Shown here one piece after another: positions 1-5,158 of a stretch of 5,158 nt of DNA (positions within the stretch are counted from its first letter, which is position 1; every line of letters begins with the position of its first letter). Made by a program: the position numbers and the translations under genes. The DNA lies in assembly GCA_005773145.1 (NCBI GenBank), contig SXHS01000039.1, positions 1 to 5,158 on the forward strand, read 5' to 3'. Below the pieces are notes generated by a model, which saw nothing but the letters and a program-made list of their open reading frames with translations, was not told the DNA's origin and searched no databases. This stretch comes from Planctomycetaceae bacterium. GTDB lineage: Bacteria > Planctomycetota > Planctomycetia > Pirellulales > Pirellulaceae.

Positions 1-1408
1 CCAGCGGACCGGACCAGGTGATACCGGGGTCGCTATCGTCATATTGTTGAATACGCCCCTCGGCGTCCTTGACTTGCACCACGGGCCCATCCTTGATGAA
101 GAGCCCGGTCAACTGAATCGCTTCGGTCAAGCTACCGCCACCGTTTCGACGCAGGTCGAGAACCACGCCATCCACGTGTTGCTGTTGAAATCCTTCCAAG
201 ATCTTGCGTACATCTCGGGTGGTGCTTTTGTAATCATCGCTACCATTTCGCCGCGCCGCTTCCATATCCATATAGAAGCTTGGGAGATCGATGACGCCGA
301 TGCGAAAGGGCTTGCCATCCGCTCGAACCCCCTGCTCGATGACTTCCCCCCGCGCCTCCGAGTCTTTCAGCTCGACCTTGGCGCGCGTGATGCTGTACAC
401 CTTGACTTCCGTGGAGCCATGCGGAATCACCCCCAGCCGCACCACCGTACCCGCTTTACCCCGAATGCGATCGACCACATCACGCAGTTTCATATCGACC
501 ACGTCCACCAACTCGCCGTTGACGCCGTCGCCAACACTGACAATGCGATCCTCGGCCTTCAGCTCGCCCGCCTTATCGGCGGCCCCTCCGGGGATCACCT
601 TGCTGACCACGGTGTAACCATCCGTCATCTGTAGCGCGGCACCGATCCCTTCCAAATTCAGCCGCATGTTGATATTAAAATCATCCAACGTGGTAGGGGA
701 CATGTACGAGGTATGCGGATCGAAACTCGTCGTCACGGACGTCAAGAACATCTCCAGGAGTTCATCGGCATCGGTTTGGTGCCGCAGCTTGGATCGCTGA
801 CTGTACCGCCGCGTCAAGCGCTCTCGCGCCGATTGGTCGGTCTCGTCGTTAGCCCGCAACACCAAAATTTCGAATTTAATCAACTTCCGCCACCGGTCTC
901 GCAATTCCTGCTCCGTGGTGGCATATTTCATGTCATCCGGATCCCGTTCGATCTCCTCGTCAACGGTGAAGTCATGCGTGGCCTTCAACAATTCCTCGAC
1001 GTCCTTCAAACGTTGATCCACTCGGTCCAGGTAGCGGTCATAAATCCGGTAGGCCACCGAAACATCGCGTCGCTTGATCATGTCATCGAGTTGCGTTCGG
1101 TACTGGTTGAACTCGTCGATATCCGACTGCAGGAAATAGCGTTTCTGGGGATCGATCATCTTAATGAACAAGTCCAACGCCCGTGAGGAAATCTCGTCAT
1201 CCATGGCGTGCCTCGACAGGTGATCCTGCGCCAATCGCTGGACCACCGCCGCCGTCACCTGACGGTCGGCCGCGCGCGGGTTCTTCAACTCACCCGGAGT
1301 CACGCCGATGGGCCAGGCAAACCAGATGGCACAGGTGGTCAACGCCGCCACAGCCATCACGACATGAGGCCGACCGAGCGGCAGTACGAGAGCCCGAAAA
1401 CTGCGCAT
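1..1408 (-). CDS. prc: Tail-specific (C-terminal processing) protease Prc/Tsp, family S41A; 3' end cut by window edge
   Basis: This is an envelope serine protease that degrades or trims proteins from their C-termini. 469 residues are visible. Residues about 15-36 form a hydrophobic segment after a basic start (signal peptide or membrane anchor; no good lipobox). Residues about 45-245 form the helical N-terminal region typical of Prc, including DPQKRYF (86-92) and SFDPHTSYMSP (228-238). Residues about 250-335 are a PDZ domain starting NLEGIGAALQM, which matches the E. coli Prc PDZ from memory. The S41 core begins near 365 and contains VVLDLRRNGGGSLTEA (415-430). The catalytic Ser and Lys lie beyond the window, so activity cannot be judged. 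The ATG at 1408 is preceded by GAAGG about 7 bases upstream; Met18 is a possible but less likely start. It lies 83 bases downstream of the CbiX gene on the same strand. Family assignment is secure; the symbol rests on resemblance to Prc rather than the shorter CtpA type. Confidence 0.94.
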   Translation of the reverse strand, partial: MRSFRALVLPLGRPHVVMAVAALTTCAIWFAWPIGVTPGELKNPRAADRQVTAAVVQRLAQDHLSRHAMDDEISSRALDLFIKMIDPQKRYFLQSDIDEFNQYRTQLDDMIKRRDVSVAYRIYDRYLDRVDQRLKDVEELLKATHDFTVDEEIERDPDDMKYATTEQELRDRWRKLIKFEILVLRANDETDQSARERLTRRYSQRSKLRHQTDADELLEMFLTSVTTSFDPHTSYMSPTTLDDFNINMRLNLEGIGAALQMTDGYTVVSKVIPGGAADKAGELKAEDRIVSVGDGVNGELVDVVDMKLRDVVDRIRGKAGTVVRLGVIPHGSTEVKVYSITRAKVELKDSEARGEVIEQGVRADGKPFRIGVIDLPSFYMDMEAARRNGSDDYKSTTRDVRKILEGFQQQHVDGVVLDLRRNGGGSLTEAIQLTGLFIKDGPVVQVKDAEGRIQQYDDSDPGITWSGPL

Positions 1409-1433
1409 GGGATACCTTCGCCTGATTCAAGAC

Positions 1434-1459
1434 AATAAATGCACGGAATAAACGCACGA
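1434..1459. repeat. 13-base tandem repeat in the cbiX-prc gap
   Basis: Two adjoining 13-base units, AATAAATGCACGG (1434-1446) and AATAAACGCACGA (1447-1459), differ at two positions. They lie 26-51 bases upstream of the protease start codon, in an AT-rich pocket of an otherwise GC-rich window. The placement would suit an operator or a leader element for the protease gene. No hairpin with a following T-run is seen here, so read-through from the CbiX gene is possible. The repeat is directly visible; any function is inference. Confidence 0.55.
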
Positions 1460-1491
1460 AAGACTATTTTGATCCTATCCGTTAGGTCGTC

Positions 1492-2259
1492 TCAGGGCAA
1501 TACCGATGCGACCGCCAGATCGGCCAACCGCGGATCGGGGCCCAATGTCTGAGTCAATTGCCATTGCTGCTGGGGCCATTGTTGCGCCGCCTCAACCAGT
1601 CGATCGGCCAACCGATCCCACAACTGGCCGGAAAACAACAGATGCGGTTGAATGACGATACGCGGCAGGCCGCCGGCTGCCGCCGCAGCCAGCCCCTCCT
1701 CCAACGATGGCCTCGCAACGGCAAGATAGCAAAGCCGCCAATGGGCCACTGGCGTCGCGAGCACACGCTGCTGGGCAAACTCCTCAACCTCACGCAGCGC
1801 ACCGACGTCGCCGGTGCCACGTGCGACAATCACCAACTCGGTCCGCTCCAGCTGTTCCGGCGTGCGGCTATGGGATCCCATGATTTGCTGAAATCGCCAT
1901 GCGGACAATTCCAGGATTCCTGGATGATGATTTAGGTGGGGCAACTGTCGCACGGATACGGACGTATCATGGGGACGCAATTCCCGCACGGCCTCATGGA
2001 CGGCCGCGGGAATATCCTCCTTGACATGTTTGGCCGCAAACAACAAGAACGGGAGCACGATCACCTGCCGCACACCGCGATCCAGGAGTCTGGCAACGCC
2101 ATCGGCGATCGATGGCTGGGCCAACTCCAGAAACGCCCCCTCAACGAGGAGCGGCCTCATGCGCAGCCGAATGTCAGCCACCGTCGAGAGGAATTGCTGG
2201 ACTCCCGTGGGATCGCGCGTGCCATGCCCGACAACCAACAATCCATCGCATCCGCTCAT
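1492..2259 (-). CDS. cbiX: CbiX-family sirohydrochlorin chelatase (cobalto- or ferrochelatase), two-domain long form
   Basis: The 255-residue product belongs to the class II chelatases that insert Co2+ (cobalamin route) or Fe2+ (siroheme route) into sirohydrochlorin in the cytoplasm. The N-terminal half has the hallmark LLVVGHGTRD (7-16, His12), GAFLELAQPSIADG (41-54) and VIVLPFLLFAAKHVKEDIP (66-84, His78). His12 and His78 are the expected metal-binding pair. The C-terminal half repeats the plan: LVIVARGTGD (142-151), LAVARPSLEEG (179-189), RIVIQPHLLFSGQLWDRL (200-217). There the His positions are Arg147 and Gln212, so this half is probably structural. This agrees with long CbiX proteins, whose active site lies in the first half. 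The ATG is preceded by GGCAGG about 6 bases upstream, and an in-frame TAA two codons upstream rules out a longer protein. Metal choice cannot be read from sequence; SirB-like ferrochelatase is the alternative. No cobalamin riboswitch is visible upstream. Confidence 0.92.
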   Translation of the reverse strand: MSGCDGLLVVGHGTRDPTGVQQFLSTVADIRLRMRPLLVEGAFLELAQPSIADGVARLLDRGVRQVIVLPFLLFAAKHVKEDIPAAVHEAVRELRPHDTSVSVRQLPHLNHHPGILELSAWRFQQIMGSHSRTPEQLERTELVIVARGTGDVGALREVEEFAQQRVLATPVAHWRLCYLAVARPSLEEGLAAAAAGGLPRIVIQPHLLFSGQLWDRLADRLVEAAQQWPQQQWQLTQTLGPDPRLADLAVASVLP

Positions 2260-2376
2260 GGTTTACCTGCCGCTGGTGGCGAGTCTCTCGGGTTTCTCGC
2301 GCAAAATTTTCATGGCCTAGTCTCGTGAGCCACGGTCGCGCCCCAACGGCCGACGGTACCATCATCATAGCGTGGC

Positions 2377-2385
2377 TGGTATACT
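2377..2385 (+). promoter_or_regulatory. Candidate extended -10 promoter for the FHA/sigma-54 activator gene
   Basis: TGGTATACT fits the TG-N-TATAAT extended -10 pattern with a single mismatch in the hexamer. The -35 position 17 bases upstream (near 2357-2362) is poor, as is common for extended -10 promoters. A start about 7 bases downstream would give a leader of roughly 155 bases before the TTG at 2547. The motif is seen; promoter activity is inferred. Planctomycete promoters are not well enough characterised for a firm call. Confidence 0.3.
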
Positions 2386-2533
2386 ATTCCGGGCGGCACG
2401 GCAACAGCTCCCGGCCAAGTGCGTGATACCCGGCAAGACCGGGCTCCCGATGGTCGCCCTTTGGCATTCGCGCAAATGGGGCCGATCGGACGCCATGGCA
2501 ATCGGCGGACTTCGTTCCCTGCTTTGGTCTTTT

Positions 2534-2540
2534 GGGGTGG
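2534..2540 (+). promoter_or_regulatory. Ribosome binding site supporting the TTG start at 2547
   Basis: GGGGTGG matches most of the GAGGTG core of a Shine-Dalgarno sequence and sits 6 bases before the TTG at 2547. The next in-frame TTG upstream, at 2532, overlaps this site and has no purine-rich sequence at a suitable distance. This decides for the shorter start, which also places the first FHA beta-strand right after the initiator. Confidence 0.5.
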
Positions 2541-2546
2541 CATGCC

Positions 2547-4403
2547 TTGACCGCACAATACGCCTATCTCACCGTGATCAACGGCCCGCGGGCGGGCACC
2601 CATTTCCTGCTGGATCCTACCGATCGCAATCGGATTGGTCGCGGCATGGACTGCGACATTGTGCTCCCCGACCCCCTCTGCTCGCGTGTGCATGCCGAAC
2701 TGGTGCAGGAGACCGACGGGTGGTGGTGTTACGACTCGGGGAGTCGCAACGGCACCCTGGTCAACGACCAACGCATCGACAAGGCCCGTTTGGCCTCGGG
2801 ACACCGGCTACGGATGGGGTCGACCGATTTCTCGTTTCAATCCTCGGCCGAGCCCCCCACCCACGCCGTGGCCCGCGACAGTGACATCTCCAAACCGGTC
2901 GTGAAAGAGGTGTCGGTGTTGCGCGGCGACACCGAAGCGCTGATGCTGGACGCCATGCGGCATTCCGAGAATGTACATGACTTGGTGCTGCTCTATCAAT
3001 TGAGTGCACAACTGCTGGGCTGCGACAATCCCGACCAAGTCATCCACCTCGCGCTCCGTCACCTCCACCAACGAACCAACGCAGCCGTGATTGGTTTCCT
3101 CTGGGTCGACGATGAGGGAAAACTGAAGCCCAAGTTGGTTATTCCCGCCAGCAGTGCTGATGAGGTCAGCTTGAGTGAGTCGCTCACGGATGCGGTGGTC
3201 CGACGCGGGCGAGCGGTATGGGTTGCCTATCAGACCTCGGTCGCTGCCGCCGAAAGTTTGCGACAATACGCCGACGCCATCTGTGTGCCTCTCGTGCGCG
3301 AATCGACAACGCTGGGGGCCATCCACATGTATCTGGCCGACGGCCGCTTTCGCCAACATGACTTCGCCTTCGCCGTATCGGTCGCCCATGTCCTGGGACT
3401 GGCATTGGTGCGCTCGCGTCGCGAGGCGCAGCTCGAGGCGGACCGGGCGCGACTCGCGGTGCGCGTGGGGGATCCCGATCAATTGCTGGGGGAATCGGAA
3501 TCCATGCAGCAGTTGCGGTCCACCGTGATTCGCGTAGCGCGGGCCACGGGTTGTGTGCTGATTGCCGGAGAAAGCGGTACCGGCAAGGAACTCGTCGCCC
3601 GCGCCCTGCACCGTATCAGCCCCCGCGCCGATCGTCCTATGTTGGCGGTGAATTGCGCATCCATTCCTGCGGAACTCCTCGAAAGCCAACTGTTCGGTCA
3701 TGCCGCCGGCGCCTTCACGGGCGCGGTCCAGGCGCACGCAGGTTGGTTCCAGCAGGCCGACACGGGCATCTTGTTCCTCGACGAGATCGGCGAGTTGTCC
3801 CTGGAAGGCCAGGCGAAACTCCTGCGTGTGCTGGAAGGGCATGCCTTCACGCCGGTCGGCGGATCGACCCCGTTGTCCGTCGATGTGCGGGTCCTCGCCG
3901 CCACCAATCGAGACCTGCGGGCGATGGTGGACCAGGGCCGTTTTCGCGAGGACCTCTTCTATCGACTGTCGGTGTTCGAGATCCGCGTCCCGGCCTTGCG
4001 CGAACGGGGCGCGGACCTACCGTTGCTGATTGATCACTTCTTCGACCACTTTCGGCGGCAACATGGTCGACCGCAGCTGGAATTGTCCGCAGCCGCGCGC
4101 GAAAAGCTCACGGCCTACTCCTGGCCTGGAAATATCCGCCAACTGCGCAATCTGTTGGATAGTACCGTCGTACTGGCCAACGGTCCCAGCCTCGAGCCAG
4201 ACGATCTGACGCTGCATGACCTGTCCCACGATCCGCTGGAATCACTCCGGCTGGACTACTGGGAAGAACAATTGATCCGCCGGGCACTCCAAAAAACTCA
4301 GCACAACGTGCCGGAGGCGGCCCTGCTGTTGGGGATCGGCCGCGCCACCCTCTACCGCAAGATCGACGAGTATGGCATCGGCCGGAATGCCGACGTACAC
4401 TGA
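2547..4403 (+). CDS. Sigma-54-dependent enhancer-binding regulator with FHA-GAF-AAA+-Fis HTH domains
   Basis: This 618-residue regulator is expected to bind upstream DNA sites and use ATP hydrolysis to open promoters held by sigma-54 polymerase. Numbering is from the TTG at 2547 (TTG at 2532 would add five residues). Residues about 7-95 form an FHA phosphothreonine-binding domain with RIGRG (29-33), SRVH (46-49) and SRNGT (66-70). A linker follows, then a GAF-like sensor at about 140-287 and a short helical linker. The AAA+ domain spans about 313-543: Walker A GESGTGKE (341-348), the sigma-54 contact loop GAFTGA (388-393), Walker B GILFLDE (407-413), arginine fingers in FREDLFYRLS (466-475) and sensor II WPGNIRQLRN (526-535). 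A Fis-type helix-turn-helix ends it (about 584-611, VPEAALLLGIGRATLYRKI). All catalytic motifs are intact. There is no receiver domain, so control is probably by Ser/Thr phosphorylation and/or a GAF ligand rather than a histidine kinase. The regulon is unknown. Confidence 0.95.
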   Translation: MTAQYAYLTVINGPRAGTHFLLDPTDRNRIGRGMDCDIVLPDPLCSRVHAELVQETDGWWCYDSGSRNGTLVNDQRIDKARLASGHRLRMGSTDFSFQSSAEPPTHAVARDSDISKPVVKEVSVLRGDTEALMLDAMRHSENVHDLVLLYQLSAQLLGCDNPDQVIHLALRHLHQRTNAAVIGFLWVDDEGKLKPKLVIPASSADEVSLSESLTDAVVRRGRAVWVAYQTSVAAAESLRQYADAICVPLVRESTTLGAIHMYLADGRFRQHDFAFAVSVAHVLGLALVRSRREAQLEADRARLAVRVGDPDQLLGESESMQQLRSTVIRVARATGCVLIAGESGTGKELVARALHRISPRADRPMLAVNCASIPAELLESQLFGHAAGAFTGAVQAHAGWFQQADTGILFLDEIGELSLEGQAKLLRVLEGHAFTPVGGSTPLSVDVRVLAATNRDLRAMVDQGRFREDLFYRLSVFEIRVPALRERGADLPLLIDHFFDHFRRQHGRPQLELSAAAREKLTAYSWPGNIRQLRNLLDSTVVLANGPSLEPDDLTLHDLSHDPLESLRLDYWEEQLIRRALQKTQHNVPEAALLLGIGRATLYRKIDEYGIGRNADVH

Positions 4404-4483
4404 AGGCCATCGAACGCCGTTCATGATCCCTGTACCGGCACGGATCCTCACGATGGCGGATTGGCCACGGGAGAATTGGCACC

Positions 4484-4744
4484 ATGTCCAAGACGGTTGA
4501 GCGATTACTGGAAGAAAACAACTGGAGCTTGGACGTTTTGGCGGACCGAGCCCAGCTCCCCGCGTCGCGTGTGGCCGCAATTGCGGACGGCCGCTGGACC
4601 CCCAGCCCGGCCGAACGCCAACGCATCGCCAACGCACTGGGCGTGCCCATCGAGGACATTAGCTGGGGGCATACGACCAATCCACGCAACGTGCGGTACC
4701 ACCGCTTCGGCCTGGAAAAGGATTTTCGGGCGTCTGATGGCTGA
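4484..4744 (+). CDS. Small Cro/C1-type (XRE) helix-turn-helix protein
   Basis: The 86-residue product is a probable DNA-binding protein. Residues about 4-58 resemble the five-helix Cro/C1 fold: VERLLEENNWSLDVLADRAQ (first helices), PASRVAAIADGRWTPSPAER (recognition helix and the usual turn) and QRIANALGVPIEDI (closing helix). The tail, about 59-86 (SWGHTTNPRNVRYHRFGLEK and on), is not part of the HTH and is rich in His, Arg and aromatic residues. From memory, similar proteins with this tail occur in planctomycetes, but I cannot confirm that here. The ATG has GGGAG about 11 bases upstream, a rather long spacing. The gene starts 80 bases after the sigma-54 activator on the same strand with no strong terminator between, so co-transcription is plausible. 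It has no dimerisation, sensor or toxin-partner domain, and no partner gene lies beside it. The target is unknown. Confidence 0.85.
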   Translation: MSKTVERLLEENNWSLDVLADRAQLPASRVAAIADGRWTPSPAERQRIANALGVPIEDISWGHTTNPRNVRYHRFGLEKDFRASDG

Positions 4745-4752
4745 ATACGCTC

Positions 4753-4781
4753 GTTCCCTGGCTCGTGGGGGCAACCGGGAC
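4753..4781 (+). terminator. Weak candidate terminator hairpin after the HTH gene
   Basis: GTTCC(CT)GG can pair with CCGGGAC through seven pairs, one of them G-U, with a two-base bulge and a 13-base loop. It begins 9 bases after the HTH stop codon. No T-run follows, so it would be an atypical terminator at best. It also recalls short TCGTTCCC...GGGAACGA intergenic repeats found in many bacteria, of which it could be a decayed copy. Confidence 0.2.
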
Positions 4782-4799
4782 AGAGCTATCGGACTTGCT

Positions 4800-4823
4800 C
4801 AGCGTCTCTGCGACTCTGCGTGA
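4800..4823. repeat. Three 8-base tandem units of CTGCGxxx type
   Basis: CAGCGTCT, CTGCGACT and CTGCGTGA follow each other directly and share the C-A/T-GCG core, giving the phrase CTCTGCGACTCTGCGTGAG. The block is bracketed by the inverted pair GCTCA (4797-4801) and TGAGC (4821-4825). Similar CTCTGCG-rich phrases recur between genes in several bacterial phyla to my recollection, so this may be one copy of a dispersed element. That cannot be tested from one window. Confidence 0.45.
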
Positions 4824-4875
4824 GCTTCACTGCCGCCATGGCTAACGATTACAAGCCTTCCCCTATAGTGTCAGC

Positions 4876-4890
4876 TAAACCCATAAACCC
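4876..4890. repeat. Short direct repeat TAAACCC-A-TAAACCC
   Basis: Two perfect 7-base copies are separated by one base, about 40 bases beyond the stop codon of the leftward TolC-family gene. They are too short to mean much alone but add to the repeat content of this spacer. Confidence 0.4.
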
Positions 4891-4928
4891 AGCACGATAT
4901 TTCACGACTTACGCGGAACGTACACCGA

Positions 4929-5158
4929 TCAGGGACCGGCCACGGGCGCTGCCGATGCAGCGAGGCTCTCCTTGAGTAGCCAGCCTCGCAACTCGATCTC
5001 GGCCGCCCGTTCATCCCGCTGCGCTTCCAGATACGCCAGCTTGGCTTGCGAGTACATCTGTTGCGCACTCAACAGATTCAGGTAGTCCAATTCGCCGGCC
5101 TTATAGCCACGTGTCACGAGATCCAAGGCCTGTTGTGCTGTGGCCAACACGCCATCGG
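4929..5158 (-). CDS. TolC-family outer-membrane efflux protein, C-terminal 75 residues only
   Basis: This is the tail of an outer-membrane channel protein of the TolC/CusC/CzcC type, which forms a trimeric exit duct for RND or similar efflux pumps and type I exporters. The visible residues include RGYKAGELDYLNLLSAQQMY (16-35) followed by a heptad-like helix (SQAKLAYLEAQRDERAAEIE). This is the usual second-repeat motif of the family (Y-x-A-G-E, then a long periplasmic helix). The Ala/Pro-rich end after WLLKESLAA is typical of a disordered C-terminus. The frame stays open through the window edge, so the GTG at 5150 is internal and not the start. The gene is convergent with the HTH gene. Its pump partners would lie outside the window, and the substrate cannot be assigned. 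Confidence 0.82.
   Translation of the reverse strand, partial: DGVLATAQQALDLVTRGYKAGELDYLNLLSAQQMYSQAKLAYLEAQRDERAAEIELRGWLLKESLAASAAPVAGP

Larger units (their letters stand above)
2260..2546. promoter_or_regulatory. Divergent intergenic control region
   Basis: This stretch of almost 290 bases lies between the leftward CbiX gene and the rightward sigma-54 activator, so it must hold the promoters of both unless more distant ones serve. I see no convincing protein gene in it; reading frames crossing it look like shadows or chance. It contains an extended -10 sequence on the plus strand (2377-2385), a possible minus-strand -10 TATGAT (complement of 2364-2369) without a clear -35, and a small perfect hairpin at 2429-2443 (CCCGG, loop CAAGA, CCGGG). 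That hairpin would fall in the activator's leader and lacks a T-run, so it does not look like a terminator. No B12-box or other riboswitch core was recognised. No sigma-54 -24/-12 element with correct GG-N10-GC spacing was found on either strand. Confidence 0.6.
4745..4928. other. Convergent gene-free spacer with short repeats
   Basis: This stretch separates the end of the HTH gene from the end of the leftward TolC-family gene. No gene is seen. It contains an imperfect hairpin near 4753-4781, a period-8 repeat at 4800-4823 bracketed by GCTCA/TGAGC, and a TAAACCC repeat at 4876-4890. The last overlaps a minus-strand near-match to a phage SP6-type promoter (4863-4880). No classical hairpin plus T-run terminator is evident for either flanking gene. 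Confidence 0.6.

Noticed and set aside
44..634. Plus-strand open frame of 196 codons, plus others at 291-617 and 713-1186
   Set aside because: All lie opposite the Prc-type protease, whose motifs are unmistakable; these are shadows.
1936..2328. Plus-strand open frames opposite the chelatase
   Set aside because: They lie opposite a gene with clear catalytic motifs and have low-complexity, non-family sequence.
2260..2400. Cobalamin riboswitch upstream of the chelatase gene
   Set aside because: No B12-box or conserved core elements were found on the minus strand; GCCACCAGCGGCAG only superficially resembles it.
2461..2478. Possible sigma-54 promoter around TTGGCATTCGCGCAAATG
   Set aside because: The TGGCA half fits the -24 element, but no GC doublet sits at the required spacing for the -12 element. 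Other TGGC sites in the gaps fail the same test.
2310..2804. 164-codon minus-strand frame covering part of the divergent control region
   Set aside because: Half of it overlaps the FHA domain coding region, the composition is Pro/Arg/Gly-rich like a shadow, and no homology is recognised.
2808..3842. 344-codon open frame on the minus strand opposite the sigma-54 activator
   Set aside because: It is antisense to a gene with clear domains, its composition looks like a codon-bias shadow of that gene, and it shows no recognisable fold or ribosome site.
4461..4823. 120-codon plus-strand frame overlapping the small HTH gene
   Set aside because: It is in a different frame from a recognisable Cro/C1 HTH protein and has no family features.
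4929..5150. A complete 73-residue small protein starting at GTG 5150
   Set aside because: The frame stays open to the window edge and the sequence is the C-terminal repeat of a TolC-family protein, so it is the tail of a longer gene.

Overview
The window looks like chromosomal DNA of a moderately GC-rich bacterium, most likely a planctomycete (Planctomycetota, possibly Pirellulales). This is an inference. It rests on the combination of an FHA-GAF-AAA+ sigma-54 activator, a small HTH protein of a type I associate with planctomycetes, a two-domain CbiX and a long-linker tail-specific protease, with loosely packed genes. No rRNA, tRNA, CRISPR array, complete mobile element or phage gene is visible.

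Layout. Positions 1-1408 (minus strand) hold the N-terminal 469 residues of a Prc/Tsp-type S41 periplasmic protease, cut by the window edge before its catalytic serine. Upstream of it, after an 83-base gap containing a 13-base tandem repeat, is a complete CbiX-family sirohydrochlorin chelatase (1492-2259, minus). It has two homologous halves, and only the first keeps the metal-binding histidines. A divergent control region of nearly 290 bases (2260-2546) separates this leftward pair from a rightward pair. The first rightward gene is an FHA-GAF-AAA+-Fis bacterial enhancer-binding protein (about 2547-4403). The second, 80 bases downstream, is an 86-residue Cro/C1-type HTH protein (4484-4744). 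A convergent, gene-free stretch (4745-4928) with several short repeats follows. The window ends inside the C-terminus of a TolC-family outer-membrane efflux protein (4929-5158, minus).

How the genes may work together. The rightward pair looks regulatory. The activator carries an N-terminal phosphothreonine-binding FHA domain and a GAF sensor in place of a receiver domain, and its AAA+ engine has every motif needed to drive sigma-54 polymerase. Its input is therefore plausibly Hanks-type Ser/Thr kinase signalling and/or a small ligand. The small HTH protein may be co-transcribed with it. The leftward genes are a tetrapyrrole metallochelatase and an envelope protease; their adjacency could be an operon, but no functional link is evident. 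I find no convincing -24/-12 promoter in any gap, so the activator's targets are probably outside the window.

I see no clear new defence or mobile system. The items most worth a second look are the FHA-linked sigma-54 activator with its HTH neighbour, the degenerate second half of CbiX, and the repeat-rich convergent spacer, which contains an 18-base near-match to an SP6-type phage promoter.
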